In this document: piece by piece, positions 7,792-17,127 of the stretch
Position numbering within the stretch: position 1 is the first letter of the stretch
Layout of the letters: every line of letters begins with the position of its first letter
From: Bacteroidota bacterium
GTDB taxonomy: Bacteria; Bacteroidota; Bacteroidia; Sphingobacteriales; Sphingobacteriaceae
Reading direction: 5' to 3'
Length of the DNA: 64,000 nt
Assembly (NCBI GenBank): GCA_026224775.1
Contig: JAMFRP010000038.1
Location: 186,001-250,000 of the forward strand
The notes under the pieces: model-generated
Seen by the model: the letters and a program-made list of their open reading frames with translations, nothing else
Told to the model about the DNA's origin: nothing
Databases searched by the model: none
Program-made: the position numbers and the translations under genes

Positions 7792-10419
7792 TTACACATT
7801 AAACAACCCATTCCTCTCCTGCTCCTGGTAATTCTGTACCGTTTCAATGGCATTATCCACCACATCACTCAAAGCAGTTATAAAAGTCCCGGGTTTAGCC
7901 AGGCTCATCGCGTGCTTAATGGCATCTATCTCTTTAGGTACAACCTCAAATTGCTTATTAGCATCAACCGACAATATCCCCTCTTTTAGTAGTGATAATA
8001 TATTTTCCTCCGTACGACCGCGCAGGTGTTTTTCCTGCCTCAGGATGATGTAATCAAACATCTCTGCCGATAGCTTACCCAGTTCGCGGATGTCTTCATC
8101 GCGCCTGTCACCGGTACCGGCTATGATGCCAATTTTCAGTGGCGAATCAACATGACTTAAAAACTCTTTTATGCCTCTGTAACCATCCGGGTTATGGGCA
8201 AAATCAATCATAAACCTAAAATCCTTGAACTCAAAAATATTCATCCTGCCCGGTGTTTGCGCCGCCGACGGTATAAAGGTTTCGAGCGAAATTTTAATGT
8301 CCTCGGTTTTAAAGCCCCATAAAAATGTCGCTAAAGTTGCCGCCATCACGTTCTCAATCATAAACGGAACAGTGCCACCAAAAGTAAGCGGGATTTGTAT
8401 GGTACGTTGCACCCGTATTTTCCAGTCGCCTTTTTTAATGGTGATAAAGCCATTTTCATGAACGCAGGCAATGCCGCCTTTCTTGCAATGCGCCCTGATC
8501 ACCGGGTTATTCTCATTCATACTGAAATAAGCGATGTTGCAACTAGCCTTTTTGCCAATGCGCACGCAATACTCATTATCCGCATTCAAAACGCCCCAGC
8601 CATCCTTTTTAACCGCATTGATGATCACACTTTTCACCCGTGCCAAATCTTCCAAAGTATGAATATCAGCCAGGCCCAAATGGTCTTCCTGTATATTGGT
8701 TACCACGCCTATATCGCAAAAGCCAAAGCCCAAGCCCGAGCGTAATATCCCGCCACGAGCCGTTTCCAGCACCGCGAAATCAACCGTAGGGTCTTTCAAA
8801 ATAAATTCAGAACTAACCGGGCCCGTAGTATCACCCTTCAGCATCATATTATTTTGCACGTAGATACCATCCGAAGTAGTAAAGCCTACCCTATGCCCAT
8901 TATTTTTAACAATATGCGCTATTAAACGGGTGGTGGTAGTTTTGCCATTAGTACCTGTAACCGCTATAATAGGTATGCGCGACGATTTGCCCTGTGGATA
9001 CAACATATCAATAACATGCCCGGCCACGTTACGTGGTAAGCCTTCGCTCGGCGCGATGTGCATCCTAAAACCCGGCGCGGCATTCACTTCCAATACCACA
9101 CCACCGTTTTCGGTTAACGGCTCGGTCAGGTTTTCGGCCATAATATCAATACCGCATATATCCAGCCCGATAATCTTCGAAATCCGTTCACAAATAAAAA
9201 TATTTTGCGGGTGCACATGGTCGGTTACATCAACAGATGTTCCGCCAGTACTCAAATTAGCGGTAGATTTTACAAATACCTTTTCCCCTGCTGCCGGAAC
9301 CGTATCCAGCGTATAACCCTTTTTCTCTAACAGATCCAAAGTATCGCGGTCCACAGTTATCAAGGTCAACACATTCTCATGTCCGTAACCTCTGCGTGGG
9401 TCAGTATTTTCAATGTCGATGAGTTGTTGCACTGTTGATGTACCATCACCCTTCACATGCGCCGGATCGCGCAGGGCTGCCGCCACCATTTTATTATCAA
9501 TAACCAAAACCCTGAAATCATAACCGGTCACATATCGCTCCACAATCACCTTGCGCGATATTTTGGCCGCGAATTCATATGCCTCAACAGCATCTTCATG
9601 GTTTTTTATATTGATAGAAATGCCACGACCATGGTTGCCATCCAGCGGTTTAAACACCAACGGAAAGCCCACTCTGCGGATAGCTTCATCCACCCCCTCC
9701 GTTGATGATATGGTGATACCTTTAGCCACCGGGATAGCCTGCTCCTGTAAAAGGCGTTTAGTTTCTTCTTTATTGCTGGCGATGTCAACGGCTATACAGC
9801 TCGTCTTCTCGGTCATGGTGGCGCGGAAACGTACCTGATTTTTACCATAGCCCAACTGCACCAATGATTGATTATTCAACCTGATCCACGGGATATCCCT
9901 AGCGATAGCTTCTTCCACTATTGATCCCGTACTTGGCCCCAAACGGGTAGCCTCACGTATCTCGCGCATTTGCTGTATATCATACTCCAAATCGTAATCC
10001 TCACCGGTAATTAAAGCCTCGGCAATACGTACAGCCGCTTCAGCAGCATAAATACCTACTTTTTCTTCCAGATAAGTAAACACCACGTTATAAACCCCTA
10101 CCGTTTTAGTCTCACGAGTGCGGCCGTAGCCGGTATCCATCCCAGCAAGGGTTTGTATCTCCAAAGCAATATGTTCAATCACATGCCCCATCCAGGTACC
10201 GGCAACAATACGCTGATAAAATCCACCCGGCACACCAGGAGAGCAACGGTGCTCCTGCAAGCTTGGTATCAAAGCTTTAAGGCGCTCATAAAAACCATCT
10301 ATTTTATTAGTAGGCTTATGCTCAAGTTCCTGCAGGTCCAACCGCATCTGGATTAACTTTTTACGGCTTCCACTCCAGATGTTCGGCCCACGCAATACCT
10401 GTATATTTTCTATTTTCAT
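7792..10419 (-). CDS. cphA: Cyanophycin synthetase
   Basis: Polymerises aspartate and arginine into the storage polymer cyanophycin, using ATP for each addition. The 875 residues match the usual length of about 870-900. Order: an N-terminal domain (to about 160), an ATP-grasp domain (about 210-480, with FPLVFKPLDGNHGRGI and VLEVNAAPGFRMH), then a Mur-ligase-like domain whose P loop VTGTNGKTTTT is near residue 490. The C-terminal part has FMIDFAHNPDGYRG and IAGTGDRRDED. It diverges from cyanophycinase across a 419-bp gap, and a peptidase for the dipeptide product lies next to that. The start ATG is followed directly by KIENIQVLRGPNIWS, the family N-terminus. Confidence 0.95.
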   Translation of the reverse strand: MKIENIQVLRGPNIWSGSRKKLIQMRLDLQELEHKPTNKIDGFYERLKALIPSLQEHRCSPGVPGGFYQRIVAGTWMGHVIEHIALEIQTLAGMDTGYGRTRETKTVGVYNVVFTYLEEKVGIYAAEAAVRIAEALITGEDYDLEYDIQQMREIREATRLGPSTGSIVEEAIARDIPWIRLNNQSLVQLGYGKNQVRFRATMTEKTSCIAVDIASNKEETKRLLQEQAIPVAKGITISSTEGVDEAIRRVGFPLVFKPLDGNHGRGISINIKNHEDAVEAYEFAAKISRKVIVERYVTGYDFRVLVIDNKMVAAALRDPAHVKGDGTSTVQQLIDIENTDPRRGYGHENVLTLITVDRDTLDLLEKKGYTLDTVPAAGEKVFVKSTANLSTGGTSVDVTDHVHPQNIFICERISKIIGLDICGIDIMAENLTEPLTENGGVVLEVNAAPGFRMHIAPSEGLPRNVAGHVIDMLYPQGKSSRIPIIAVTGTNGKTTTTRLIAHIVKNNGHRVGFTTSDGIYVQNNMMLKGDTTGPVSSEFILKDPTVDFAVLETARGGILRSGLGFGFCDIGVVTNIQEDHLGLADIHTLEDLARVKSVIINAVKKDGWGVLNADNEYCVRIGKKASCNIAYFSMNENNPVIRAHCKKGGIACVHENGFITIKKGDWKIRVQRTIQIPLTFGGTVPFMIENVMAATLATFLWGFKTEDIKISLETFIPSAAQTPGRMNIFEFKDFRFMIDFAHNPDGYRGIKEFLSHVDSPLKIGIIAGTGDRRDEDIRELGKLSAEMFDYIILRQEKHLRGRTEENILSLLKEGILSVDANKQFEVVPKEIDAIKHAMSLAKPGTFITALSDVVDNAIETVQNYQEQERNGLFNV

Positions 10420-10547
10420 AAAGTACTTTTCAATGTTAAGGGCTTAAATTTACTAAAACTAAATCCGTAACAAGCTAACAACACCTTTTGTAGTAAGAAT
10501 TAATATTTTATTAACCTGGTTTTCACTTAACCCATTCAATTTCCCTT

Positions 10548-10623
10548 TGTCATTCTGAGCGCAGCGAAGAATCTATCAACTTGTTTCAACCTTACAGATT
10601 TTTCGCTGCGCTCAGAATAACAA
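10548..10623. repeat. Inverted repeat of the CATTCTGAGCGCAGCGAAGA family
   Basis: About 27-bp arms (10548-10574 and 10596-10623) with few mismatches form a large hairpin between the divergent cphA and cphB genes. A partial copy (GAGCGCAGCGAAGAATCT) lies near 16986-17003. Confidence 0.7.
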
Positions 10624-10748
10624 GAATATTTCAGATTGGAATTTTCGTAGTCGGGTAGTCGCAATTGTGCATAAATACCCCCACTATTAACAAATAACAA
10701 TAGCCTTTACGCCGCTTTTTATTTTAATTTGTATTTATTAACAAAAAA

Positions 10749-10814
10749 GGTTGTGTGAATGAACGATTCAGTGATAAAATTCAACGCTAACATTAATCGC
10801 TCATTCATACAATC
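10749..10814. promoter_or_regulatory. Inverted repeat in the cphB upstream region
   Basis: Arms at 10749-10768 and 10795-10814 are 20 bp long with three positions that differ only as wobble-compatible changes. The 26-base loop ends about 45 bases before the cphB loop region; the right arm ends 24 bases before the cphB ATG. A third TCATTCA copy follows the right arm. It could be an operator or a leader hairpin for the cyanophycin degradation genes. Confidence 0.45.
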
Positions 10815-10838
10815 ACTCATTCACTAAATAAATACAGC

Positions 10839-11744
10839 ATGACCGACCCGAAAGGAAAACTGATAATAATTGGAGGAGCCGTTGATATGGGCAGTAATAT
10901 TAGCGCCCAGGAAAATATTTTGCAACCCAACTATATCAAGTTTTTTGAGCAGGGGATTTTAAAACGCATCATTACCGAATCGGCACATCACGAAGCATCA
11001 AAAGTTGAGGTAATCACTACCGCGTCGCAAATCCCAGAGCTGGTAAGTACTGAATATATTAGCGCTTTCAATCACCTGGGTGTTCCTAATATCAATATTC
11101 TCGATATCCGTACCCGTGAGGATGCCTCCAACCCTGAATATTTACAACGCATCCGCAAAGCTGATGTAGTCATGTTCAGCGGTGGCGACCAGCTGCGTCT
11201 AAGCGCGATTTTTGGCGGTACTGAGTTTCTGCAGATCCTCAAACAACGCTATCAAGACGATAATTTTGTTATCGCAGGTACATCGGCGGGTGCCGCGGCA
11301 GCTTCAGCGCACATGATATACCGGGGCTCCAGCAACGAGGCTTTGGTCAAAGGCCATGTACAAATAACTGCCGGGCTGGGTTTTATTGATTCTGTTTTTA
11401 TAGACACACACTTTGTACAACGCGGCCGCATTGGTCGTTTATTATATGCTGTTGCCAGCAATCCCGGTATTTTAGGTATTGGTTTGGGCGAGGATGCGGG
11501 CCTGCTCATCACTGAAGGCAGCATGATGGAAGCCATCGGCTCCGGATTAATTATTTTGGTAGATGGCCGCAATATGGTGGAGACCAATATTTACGATGTA
11601 GAGATAGGCGCGCCCGTATCTATCGAGAATTTGAAGGTGCATGTAATGTCCATTTATGATAAATATGATCTTTTACAACACAAACTACTCATTAAAAAGG
11701 TTGTTAAGGTTGAGAACGGAGTATTTATTAAGGCTGATAAATAA
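10839..11744 (+). CDS. cphB: Cyanophycinase (peptidase family S51)
   Basis: Hydrolyses cyanophycin to beta-Asp-Arg dipeptides. The 301 residues carry the S51 serine nucleophile S149 in IAGTSAGAAAAS, preceded by FSGGDQLRL (near 113-121), which is the expected layout of the family. It has no signal peptide, fitting an intracellular enzyme that acts on granules. It diverges from cphA, and the dipeptidase-type gene follows 110 bp downstream in the same direction, separated by a palindromic repeat. This placement makes cyanophycinase much more likely than the related aspartyl dipeptidase PepE. Confidence 0.95.
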   Translation: MTDPKGKLIIIGGAVDMGSNISAQENILQPNYIKFFEQGILKRIITESAHHEASKVEVITTASQIPELVSTEYISAFNHLGVPNINILDIRTREDASNPEYLQRIRKADVVMFSGGDQLRLSAIFGGTEFLQILKQRYQDDNFVIAGTSAGAAAASAHMIYRGSSNEALVKGHVQITAGLGFIDSVFIDTHFVQRGRIGRLLYAVASNPGILGIGLGEDAGLLITEGSMMEAIGSGLIILVDGRNMVETNIYDVEIGAPVSIENLKVHVMSIYDKYDLLQHKLLIKKVVKVENGVFIKADK

Positions 11745-11746
11745 TC

Positions 11747-11831
11747 AGCCCCTCCCAACCCTCCCCGGAAGGGAGGACTTAAATGAACGAAGCTAAAGTC
11801 TCCCCTACCGGGGGAGATTTAGAGGGGGCTT
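11747..11831 (+). repeat. Palindromic C-rich mobile repeat between cphB and the peptidase gene
   Basis: An 85-bp element from AGCCCCTCCC to GAGGGGGCTT, made of two GC-rich hairpins (CCTCCCC/GGGAGG and TCCCC/GGGGGA) separated by a short AT-rich spacer. It starts 2 bp after the cphB stop codon. It is the same element as the one inside uvrA at 25186-25263, in the same order of blocks. Confidence 0.8.
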
Positions 11832-11854
11832 AGAGGGAGATTTAACTTAATCGT

Positions 11855-12700
11855 ATGAAATTAATCATTCACGGAGGCTTTTTTAGTGAATCGCGTACCA
11901 ACCACGAGGTTAAAAAAGCGAAACAGGAAGCATTAAAAGAAATAGTGGAGCAGGGTTACAAGCACCTGGCCAGCCATAACGCGCTGGAAACGGTGGTTTA
12001 TGTTGTGCGACTTTTGGAAGATTGCGATCTGTTTAATGCCGGTACCGGCTCACAAATACAAAGCGATGGCAAAATAAGAATGAGCGCATCCTTAATGGAT
12101 GGTAAAAGCCTGCGTTTCTCTGGGGTGATCAATATTGAAGATGTTAAAAACCCAATCTGCATTGCCCGTAAGCTTTTAGATCAGGAAGATAAAGTTTTAA
12201 GTGGCGGTGGCGCGCAAAACTATGCCCGCGAAAACGGCTTTAAATACTACAACCCCGAAATACCCCAGCGCCGTTGGGAGTACGAAAAAAAGCTAAGCGA
12301 TTCCATTCGCCTGGGCACTGTAGGTTGTGTAGCCCTTGATATGAATGGCGATCTGGCGGCGGCAACCTCAACAGGCGGCAAAGGCTTCGAAATACCCGGC
12401 CGTGTAAGCGATTCGGCTACCGCGGCAGGTAATTACTGCAATAAATTTGCAGGCATATCATGCACCGGCGTTGGCGAAGATATTGTGAGCGGAGCGGTTG
12501 CTACCAAAATTGTTACACGTGTAACCGATGGCATGCTCCTATCCCCCGCGACAGAAAAGACCCTAAACGAATTAAAACCGATTGATGGTTTTGCAGGCGT
12601 TATTGGCATATCCGCTAACGGCGATATTTATCATGCGGATACACACCCATATATGGTTTGGGCCTCGCGTGATGAAAATCAAACTGAACTTTTTGCCTGA
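11855..12700 (+). CDS. Isoaspartyl peptidase / plant-type L-asparaginase (Ntn hydrolase)
   Basis: Ntn hydrolase that cleaves beta-aspartyl dipeptides; in this context it would release Asp and Arg from cyanophycinase products. The 281 residues show the start KLIIHGG, the AGTGSQIQSDG segment, the autocleavage site before T155 in RLGTVGCVALD, and the GGKGFEIPGRVSDSA and CTGVGEDI segments of the beta subunit. The glycine-rich G-G-G-A-Q stretch lies near residue 117. It is somewhat shorter than typical family members (about 310). It follows cphB in the same direction and is probably co-transcribed. Confidence 0.9.
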   Translation: MKLIIHGGFFSESRTNHEVKKAKQEALKEIVEQGYKHLASHNALETVVYVVRLLEDCDLFNAGTGSQIQSDGKIRMSASLMDGKSLRFSGVINIEDVKNPICIARKLLDQEDKVLSGGGAQNYARENGFKYYNPEIPQRRWEYEKKLSDSIRLGTVGCVALDMNGDLAAATSTGGKGFEIPGRVSDSATAAGNYCNKFAGISCTGVGEDIVSGAVATKIVTRVTDGMLLSPATEKTLNELKPIDGFAGVIGISANGDIYHADTHPYMVWASRDENQTELFA

Positions 12701-12814
12701 TTTTTGTCAAGCCAAAATAATATTGATCTTATTCCGAATAAATGCTTAACTTTCCCGTTATTAATTACGTACAATTACTAATTAATTAATTTATTAAACC
12801 CAAGGGAAAAACGC

Positions 12815-13447
12815 ATGAAGTTTCTTTTAGCTGTAGTACTATCATTAAGTGTTAGTTTATCGGCCTCAGCCCAATGGTACAACATCAGCTTTAAAAAGCA
12901 TGTTCGCTATCCGGCTATTGCTTTACCGCAGGATCATTCCATAAAAAAAATACCCACTACCTATATTAGCCGGGTAAAAGTAAAGATCCCTAAATTCAAT
13001 TTCCAACAAAGCGATTATAATATTGAACTGGCCGAATCAGCTATCATGAAGGTGGCGCAACATAACATGCGTTTCAGAATTTATGATATTGCAAGCTATA
13101 ATTTTAGCGATCTGGCAAAGCTATACATCAAACAAAGCCGTTTTTCTGAAGCTAAATGGTTCTTACTACAAAGCAGCACCATATCGCGCCAGCAAAATAA
13201 CAATCAACTCACTATTGCGAACTTAATGGACCTGGCCATAGTTAAAGCCAACATGGGCGATGCCTTACAGGCGCAGCAGGATCTGGCCGAGGCATTGCAA
13301 TTAGCTAATGCTAACGGCTTACTTTCAAACGTTGCTACTATTCAAAAAGAACTAAAGTTTGTACAACAATATAAGCCAATTCTTACTAAGGCTGAATGGC
13401 GCTATGCATCTGATGCCATGGTTACTGCCGATAAAAAAAATAATTAG
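12815..13447 (+). CDS. Secreted hypothetical protein with TPR-like repeats
   Basis: A 210-residue protein of unknown function. Residues 1-19 are a signal peptide ending in SASA-QW. The C-terminal two thirds is helical with a tetratricopeptide feel: LAKLYIKQSRFSEAKWFLLQSS and LAIVKANMGDALQAQQDLAEAL are two TPR-type helix pairs. It is probably periplasmic and a scaffold for protein contacts. It stands alone and ends at a hairpin terminator. Confidence 0.7.
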   Translation: MKFLLAVVLSLSVSLSASAQWYNISFKKHVRYPAIALPQDHSIKKIPTTYISRVKVKIPKFNFQQSDYNIELAESAIMKVAQHNMRFRIYDIASYNFSDLAKLYIKQSRFSEAKWFLLQSSTISRQQNNNQLTIANLMDLAIVKANMGDALQAQQDLAEALQLANANGLLSNVATIQKELKFVQQYKPILTKAEWRYASDAMVTADKKNN

Positions 13448-13538
13448 TTCCTCGATTTTTTTGTAACAATAGCGTAAAATGAAGGTCTACTAGTTATAAA
13501 ATTCAAACAATATTGTAATATTGGCATTTCTAATTTGT

Positions 13539-13567
13539 GAGGCAGCTTCTCAACTGTCTCTTTTTAT
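13539..13567 (+). terminator. Intrinsic terminator after the TPR protein gene
   Basis: GAGGCAG and CTGTCTC pair with one wobble around an 8-base loop and are followed directly by TTTTTATTT. Confidence 0.55.
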
Positions 13568-13640
13568 TTACTTTAGCAACTCACATTAGGCACAAGTATT
13601 GATGTTTTATTTTAATCCCCGTTTAAAGACTGTAAAAGAT

Positions 13641-15779
13641 ATGTTCAAGAAATTATATTTCGTATTAGTACTTAGTGCTGCCGTAGCCTGCCACGCGGCC
13701 CCATCAAAACCAATAAAAGTTGATGGCTCAAATGATTTGCAGCCCGATGCAAGGCAAAACCTGGTTTGTAAAGAAGTTGCTTCGTTGATTTCAAAATACA
13801 ACTATAAAAAAGTTGATTTGAATGATTCCTTATCGGCAATTATTTATGATCGTTATCTTAAAAAAATCGACCCTGATCATAACTACCTGTTAGCTTCGGA
13901 TGTTAAGGCTTTCGCTAATTTCAAATATCAGTTAGATGATGATTTGAAGGCTGGTAATCTGAATGATGCATTTTATATTTTTAACGTTTTCCAGAAAAGG
14001 TATCTTGATCTGATCAAATTCTCTTTGGCACATATCAATGATAATTTTGATTACGCAAAAGACGAAAATTTTACCTATGATCGTGAGGATTTACCGTACG
14101 TTACTACTCAAAAAGAAATGGATGAGTTATGGATAAAGCGTGTTAAGTACGATTTGCTTAACCTGAAAATAGCCAGTCCTGATATGGCTAAAAACAAGGA
14201 AACGCTTAAAAAACGTTACGAGAATTTGTTATCACAATCCAACAAATTATCAAACCAGGAAGTATTCCAAACATTTATGGATGCTTTTACCGAAGCTGTA
14301 GATCCGCATACCAATTACTTCAATCCGTTTAACGCGGCACAGTTCAATATGGAAATGTCACGTTCATTAGAAGGTATCGGTGCTACGCTGACTTTCGAGA
14401 ACGAATATGTAACCATCAGCACCCTGGTACCGGGCGGCCCGGCAGATAAAAGCCACCAGTTAAGCCCTAAAGACCGTATAGTAGGTGTAGCGCAAGGTAA
14501 GGAAGGTGAATTCCAAAACGTTGTAGGCTGGAGATTAGATAATGCCATAGCTTTAATACGTGGCCCTAAAGGAACCACTGTAAAATTACAGATATTACCC
14601 GCAGGTTCAAGTGCAGGCGGCAAACTGAAGATTGTAGAAATAGTTCGGGATAAAATTGTTATCGCGGATGCACTGGCTAAAAAAGAGATACGCACCTATA
14701 ACAGCAACGGGAAAACAGTTAAAATAGGCATTATTGATATTCCTGCATTTTATGTAGATAATAATGGCATGCAAGCAGGCGACCCAAATTACCATAGCAC
14801 AACCCGCGACGTTAGCCGTATTTTAGATACACTTAGAAATGAGCATGTTGATGGTATAGTATTAGATCTTCGCGAAGATGGCGGTGGTTCATTAGCCGAA
14901 GCTATTTCACTTACAGGCTTATTTATTAAAGAAGGCCCTGTTGTGCAGGTAAAAGATACAAGAGCTAAAATTGAGGTCGATAGCGATGATGATCCGTCAA
15001 TTGCTTACAGCGGCCCGCTTGCTATTTTAGTTGACCGCTTTAGTGCATCAGCATCCGAAATTTTCTCAGGTGCTTTACAGGATTACGGCCGCGCGGTTAT
15101 ATTAGGTACCCAAACATATGGTAAAGGATCAGTACAAACAGAGATCGACCTTGATAAAGTTATCGACCCTTCATTAGCTGATATGGTTTCAAAATTAACT
15201 GGAACTACCAAAGGTCGCCCTAGCGGCAGTGAAAGCACATTCGGCCAGTTGAATTTAACCATAGCTAAATTTTACCGTATTACTGGTAACTCAACCCAAC
15301 GCCATGGTGTAACCCCTGATATTACTTTCCCATCGGTTATTCCTTTAGATAAATATGGCGAAGATACTGAGCCTTCAGCAATGCCTTTTGATGTGATCCC
15401 TAAAAGTGATTATACCAAATTTAGCGATTTGAGCGGCGTGATCCCACAGTTGAAAACATTGCACGATCAGCGTATGGCTATCAGCGATAGCTACAAGTAT
15501 TTATTGCAGGATGTAGCCGACTTTAAAACACATGATGCCGAAAGGTCAATCACGCTAAACGAGGTGCAACTTAAAAAACAACGCGACTCGGATGATCAAA
15601 AAACATTTGACCGCGACAACCTGCAACGTATTGCCCTCGGCCTAAAACCATTGAAAAAAGGCGACACAAAACCTAAAAACGAAGACCTTGATTTTGTTAA
15701 GATAGAAGCCGGCCAAATTGTGACCGACTACATTAACATCAATAATAAAGTAACACAGGTTACCCCGGTACAACAATAA
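13641..15779 (+). CDS. Tail-specific carboxy-terminal protease (Prc/Tsp, family S41)
   Basis: Periplasmic serine protease of about 712 residues. I chose the ATG at 13641 because MFKKLYFVLVLSAAVACHA is a good signal peptide; in-frame TTG and ATG codons at 13599 and 13602 would put polar residues before it. Order: N-terminal Prc domain with TFMDAFTEAVDPHTNYFNP, a PDZ domain (LEGIGATLTFEN, VPGGPADKS, IRGPKGTTV), and the S41 catalytic domain with GIVLDLREDGGGSL and the Ser-Lys region VDRFSASASEIFSGA (around residue 470) and YGKGSVQ. The C-terminal extension (DUF3340-like) ends at QQ. A clear terminator follows. It trims C-termini of envelope proteins. Confidence 0.93.
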   Translation: MFKKLYFVLVLSAAVACHAAPSKPIKVDGSNDLQPDARQNLVCKEVASLISKYNYKKVDLNDSLSAIIYDRYLKKIDPDHNYLLASDVKAFANFKYQLDDDLKAGNLNDAFYIFNVFQKRYLDLIKFSLAHINDNFDYAKDENFTYDREDLPYVTTQKEMDELWIKRVKYDLLNLKIASPDMAKNKETLKKRYENLLSQSNKLSNQEVFQTFMDAFTEAVDPHTNYFNPFNAAQFNMEMSRSLEGIGATLTFENEYVTISTLVPGGPADKSHQLSPKDRIVGVAQGKEGEFQNVVGWRLDNAIALIRGPKGTTVKLQILPAGSSAGGKLKIVEIVRDKIVIADALAKKEIRTYNSNGKTVKIGIIDIPAFYVDNNGMQAGDPNYHSTTRDVSRILDTLRNEHVDGIVLDLREDGGGSLAEAISLTGLFIKEGPVVQVKDTRAKIEVDSDDDPSIAYSGPLAILVDRFSASASEIFSGALQDYGRAVILGTQTYGKGSVQTEIDLDKVIDPSLADMVSKLTGTTKGRPSGSESTFGQLNLTIAKFYRITGNSTQRHGVTPDITFPSVIPLDKYGEDTEPSAMPFDVIPKSDYTKFSDLSGVIPQLKTLHDQRMAISDSYKYLLQDVADFKTHDAERSITLNEVQLKKQRDSDDQKTFDRDNLQRIALGLKPLKKGDTKPKNEDLDFVKIEAGQIVTDYININNKVTQVTPVQQ

Positions 15780-15800
15780 AACATATATTTTATAATGTAT

Positions 15801-15830
15801 AAATCCCGGTTCTACCGGGATTTATTGTTT
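15801..15830 (+). terminator. Intrinsic terminator after the tail-specific protease
   Basis: AAATCCCGGT and ACCGGGATTT form a perfect 10-bp stem with a three-base loop, followed by TATTGTTTT. The AT-rich ends make it symmetric. Confidence 0.85.
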
Positions 15831-15846
15831 TAAAGATGTTTTTTTT

Positions 15847-16059
15847 ACCTCTTTCCGCCGCAGGCGAAGAGAGGTTCCAGCGCAGCGAGGTCGGGTGAGT
15901 CAACTTCGCTAAGCATTCGTATTGACTCACCCGGTTTTCGCTCAGCCGCTTAACCTGCCCTCTCTTCTGCTGCGCAGGAAAGAGGGCAAAAATTTGTTTC
16001 ACCTCTTTCCGCCGCAGGCGAAGAGAGGTCGGCCAGCGCAGCGTAGTCGGGTGAGTCAA
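15847..16059. repeat. Cluster of three ACCTCTTTCCGCCGCAGGCG repeats
   Basis: Two direct copies (15847-15903 and 16001-16059) and one inverted, more diverged copy (about 15922-15987) of a 57-60 bp element ending GTCGGGTGAGTCAA. The same family occurs at 20978 and 21771. The cluster fills most of the gap between the protease and the DUF1835 gene and contains a spurious open frame. Confidence 0.75.
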
Positions 16060-16170
16060 TCGCCGCCAAACATCTTGATTCTTGATTCTCCTTTCCCCCA
16101 CGTAATATTCCCGCTACGCCACATCAAAACATTCCGTACTTTGTTATATCTTCATACACAGTTTATAAAA

Positions 16171-16965
16171 ATGGAAGAGATCCTGCACATCCTCAATGGC
16201 GATGCCACACTGAACAGTTTTGAGCAAACCGGCCTCGATGGCGATGTTATGGTTTGGCGCGAGGTACTTTCTGAAGGGCCTGTCGAAGAAAATATCGCAT
16301 CGGGAAGCTTCTGGAAAAATCGCTCGGAATGGATTTCCAAAGCCTTTGATGATTCTCCCAATGCCTACGAGGAAAAGGTAATTAACCAACTAAGTACCCT
16401 AAGCGAACCTTACAAGGAAATAAACCTTTGGTTTGAATATGATCTCCATTGCCAGATCAATATGCTTGGGGTGATCATGATGCTGAGCAAACACACTGAT
16501 CTCTCTACTCCCGGTATTTATTTAATCTGCCCTGGCAGTTATCCCGGCGTAGCAAACTTCAAAGGTATGGGCGAGCTTGATGCCGACCAACTCGAATATT
16601 TATACGACAATATCCGCGTACAACTCGGCGAGCCCGATTTTTATGTAGCCGCCGAAGCCTGGAAATACTACACCGCCAACAATATCAATGAGTTAAATAA
16701 ATGGCTGCACGAAAATAACTACTGGGCAAATCTCCATTTTCTGAAAAATGCATTGCAGGCCCATGTTAAACGATCAACCACCAACCACAATGGCTTAAAC
16801 TATATTGAACAAACCCTGCTGGATATTTACAACAGCGGCATCCACCATAAACCCAGCATCTACAATGCCTTCTGGCAAACCGAAAACATATACGGCATGG
16901 GCGATATGGAAATTGATATTTATTTAGGGAGATTGCGGGATAAGCAATTAATAGATATAAAATAG
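16171..16965 (+). CDS. DUF1835 domain-containing protein
   Basis: A 264-residue cytosolic protein with the DUF1835 opening MEEILHILNGDATLNSFEQTG and the VWREVLSEGPV motif near residue 30. The middle reads NLWFEYDLHCQINML. The function of the family is unknown. The frame is open for 83 more codons upstream, but these read through repeat sequence in the intergenic cluster, so I place the start at 16171, where family similarity begins. A repeat-rich gap follows. Confidence 0.8.
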   Translation: MEEILHILNGDATLNSFEQTGLDGDVMVWREVLSEGPVEENIASGSFWKNRSEWISKAFDDSPNAYEEKVINQLSTLSEPYKEINLWFEYDLHCQINMLGVIMMLSKHTDLSTPGIYLICPGSYPGVANFKGMGELDADQLEYLYDNIRVQLGEPDFYVAAEAWKYYTANNINELNKWLHENNYWANLHFLKNALQAHVKRSTTNHNGLNYIEQTLLDIYNSGIHHKPSIYNAFWQTENIYGMGDMEIDIYLGRLRDKQLIDIK

Positions 16966-17026
16966 CTTCTACTTCCTTTTGCCAGGAGCGCAGCGAAGAA
17001 TCTGTACACTGCGGCTCTCTGCCTAT

Positions 17027-17105
17027 GTCATTGCGAGGAACGAAGCAATCGCACGTAGAAAAGCAGCCTTGCAAAGTTCGCGATTGCTTCGTTCCTCGCA
17101 ATAAC
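17027..17105. repeat. Inverted pair of GTCATTGCGAGGAACGAAGC repeats
   Basis: Arms of about 26 bp (17027-17052 and 17080-17105) with almost perfect pairing lie between the DUF1835 and SDR genes. The same unit is found at 727, 17913 and 28093. Confidence 0.8.
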
Positions 17106-17127
17106 ATTTTTTTATACTTTTACCTTA

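Noticed and set aside
8395..8745. 116-codon plus-strand frame inside cphA
   Set aside because: Antisense shadow of a strongly supported synthetase gene.
13599..13640. Earlier start codons for the tail-specific protease
   Set aside because: They add polar residues before a clean signal peptide that begins at 13641.
15922..16170. N-terminal extension of the DUF1835 gene
   Set aside because: The 83 extra codons read through intergenic repeats; family similarity starts at the ATG at 16171.
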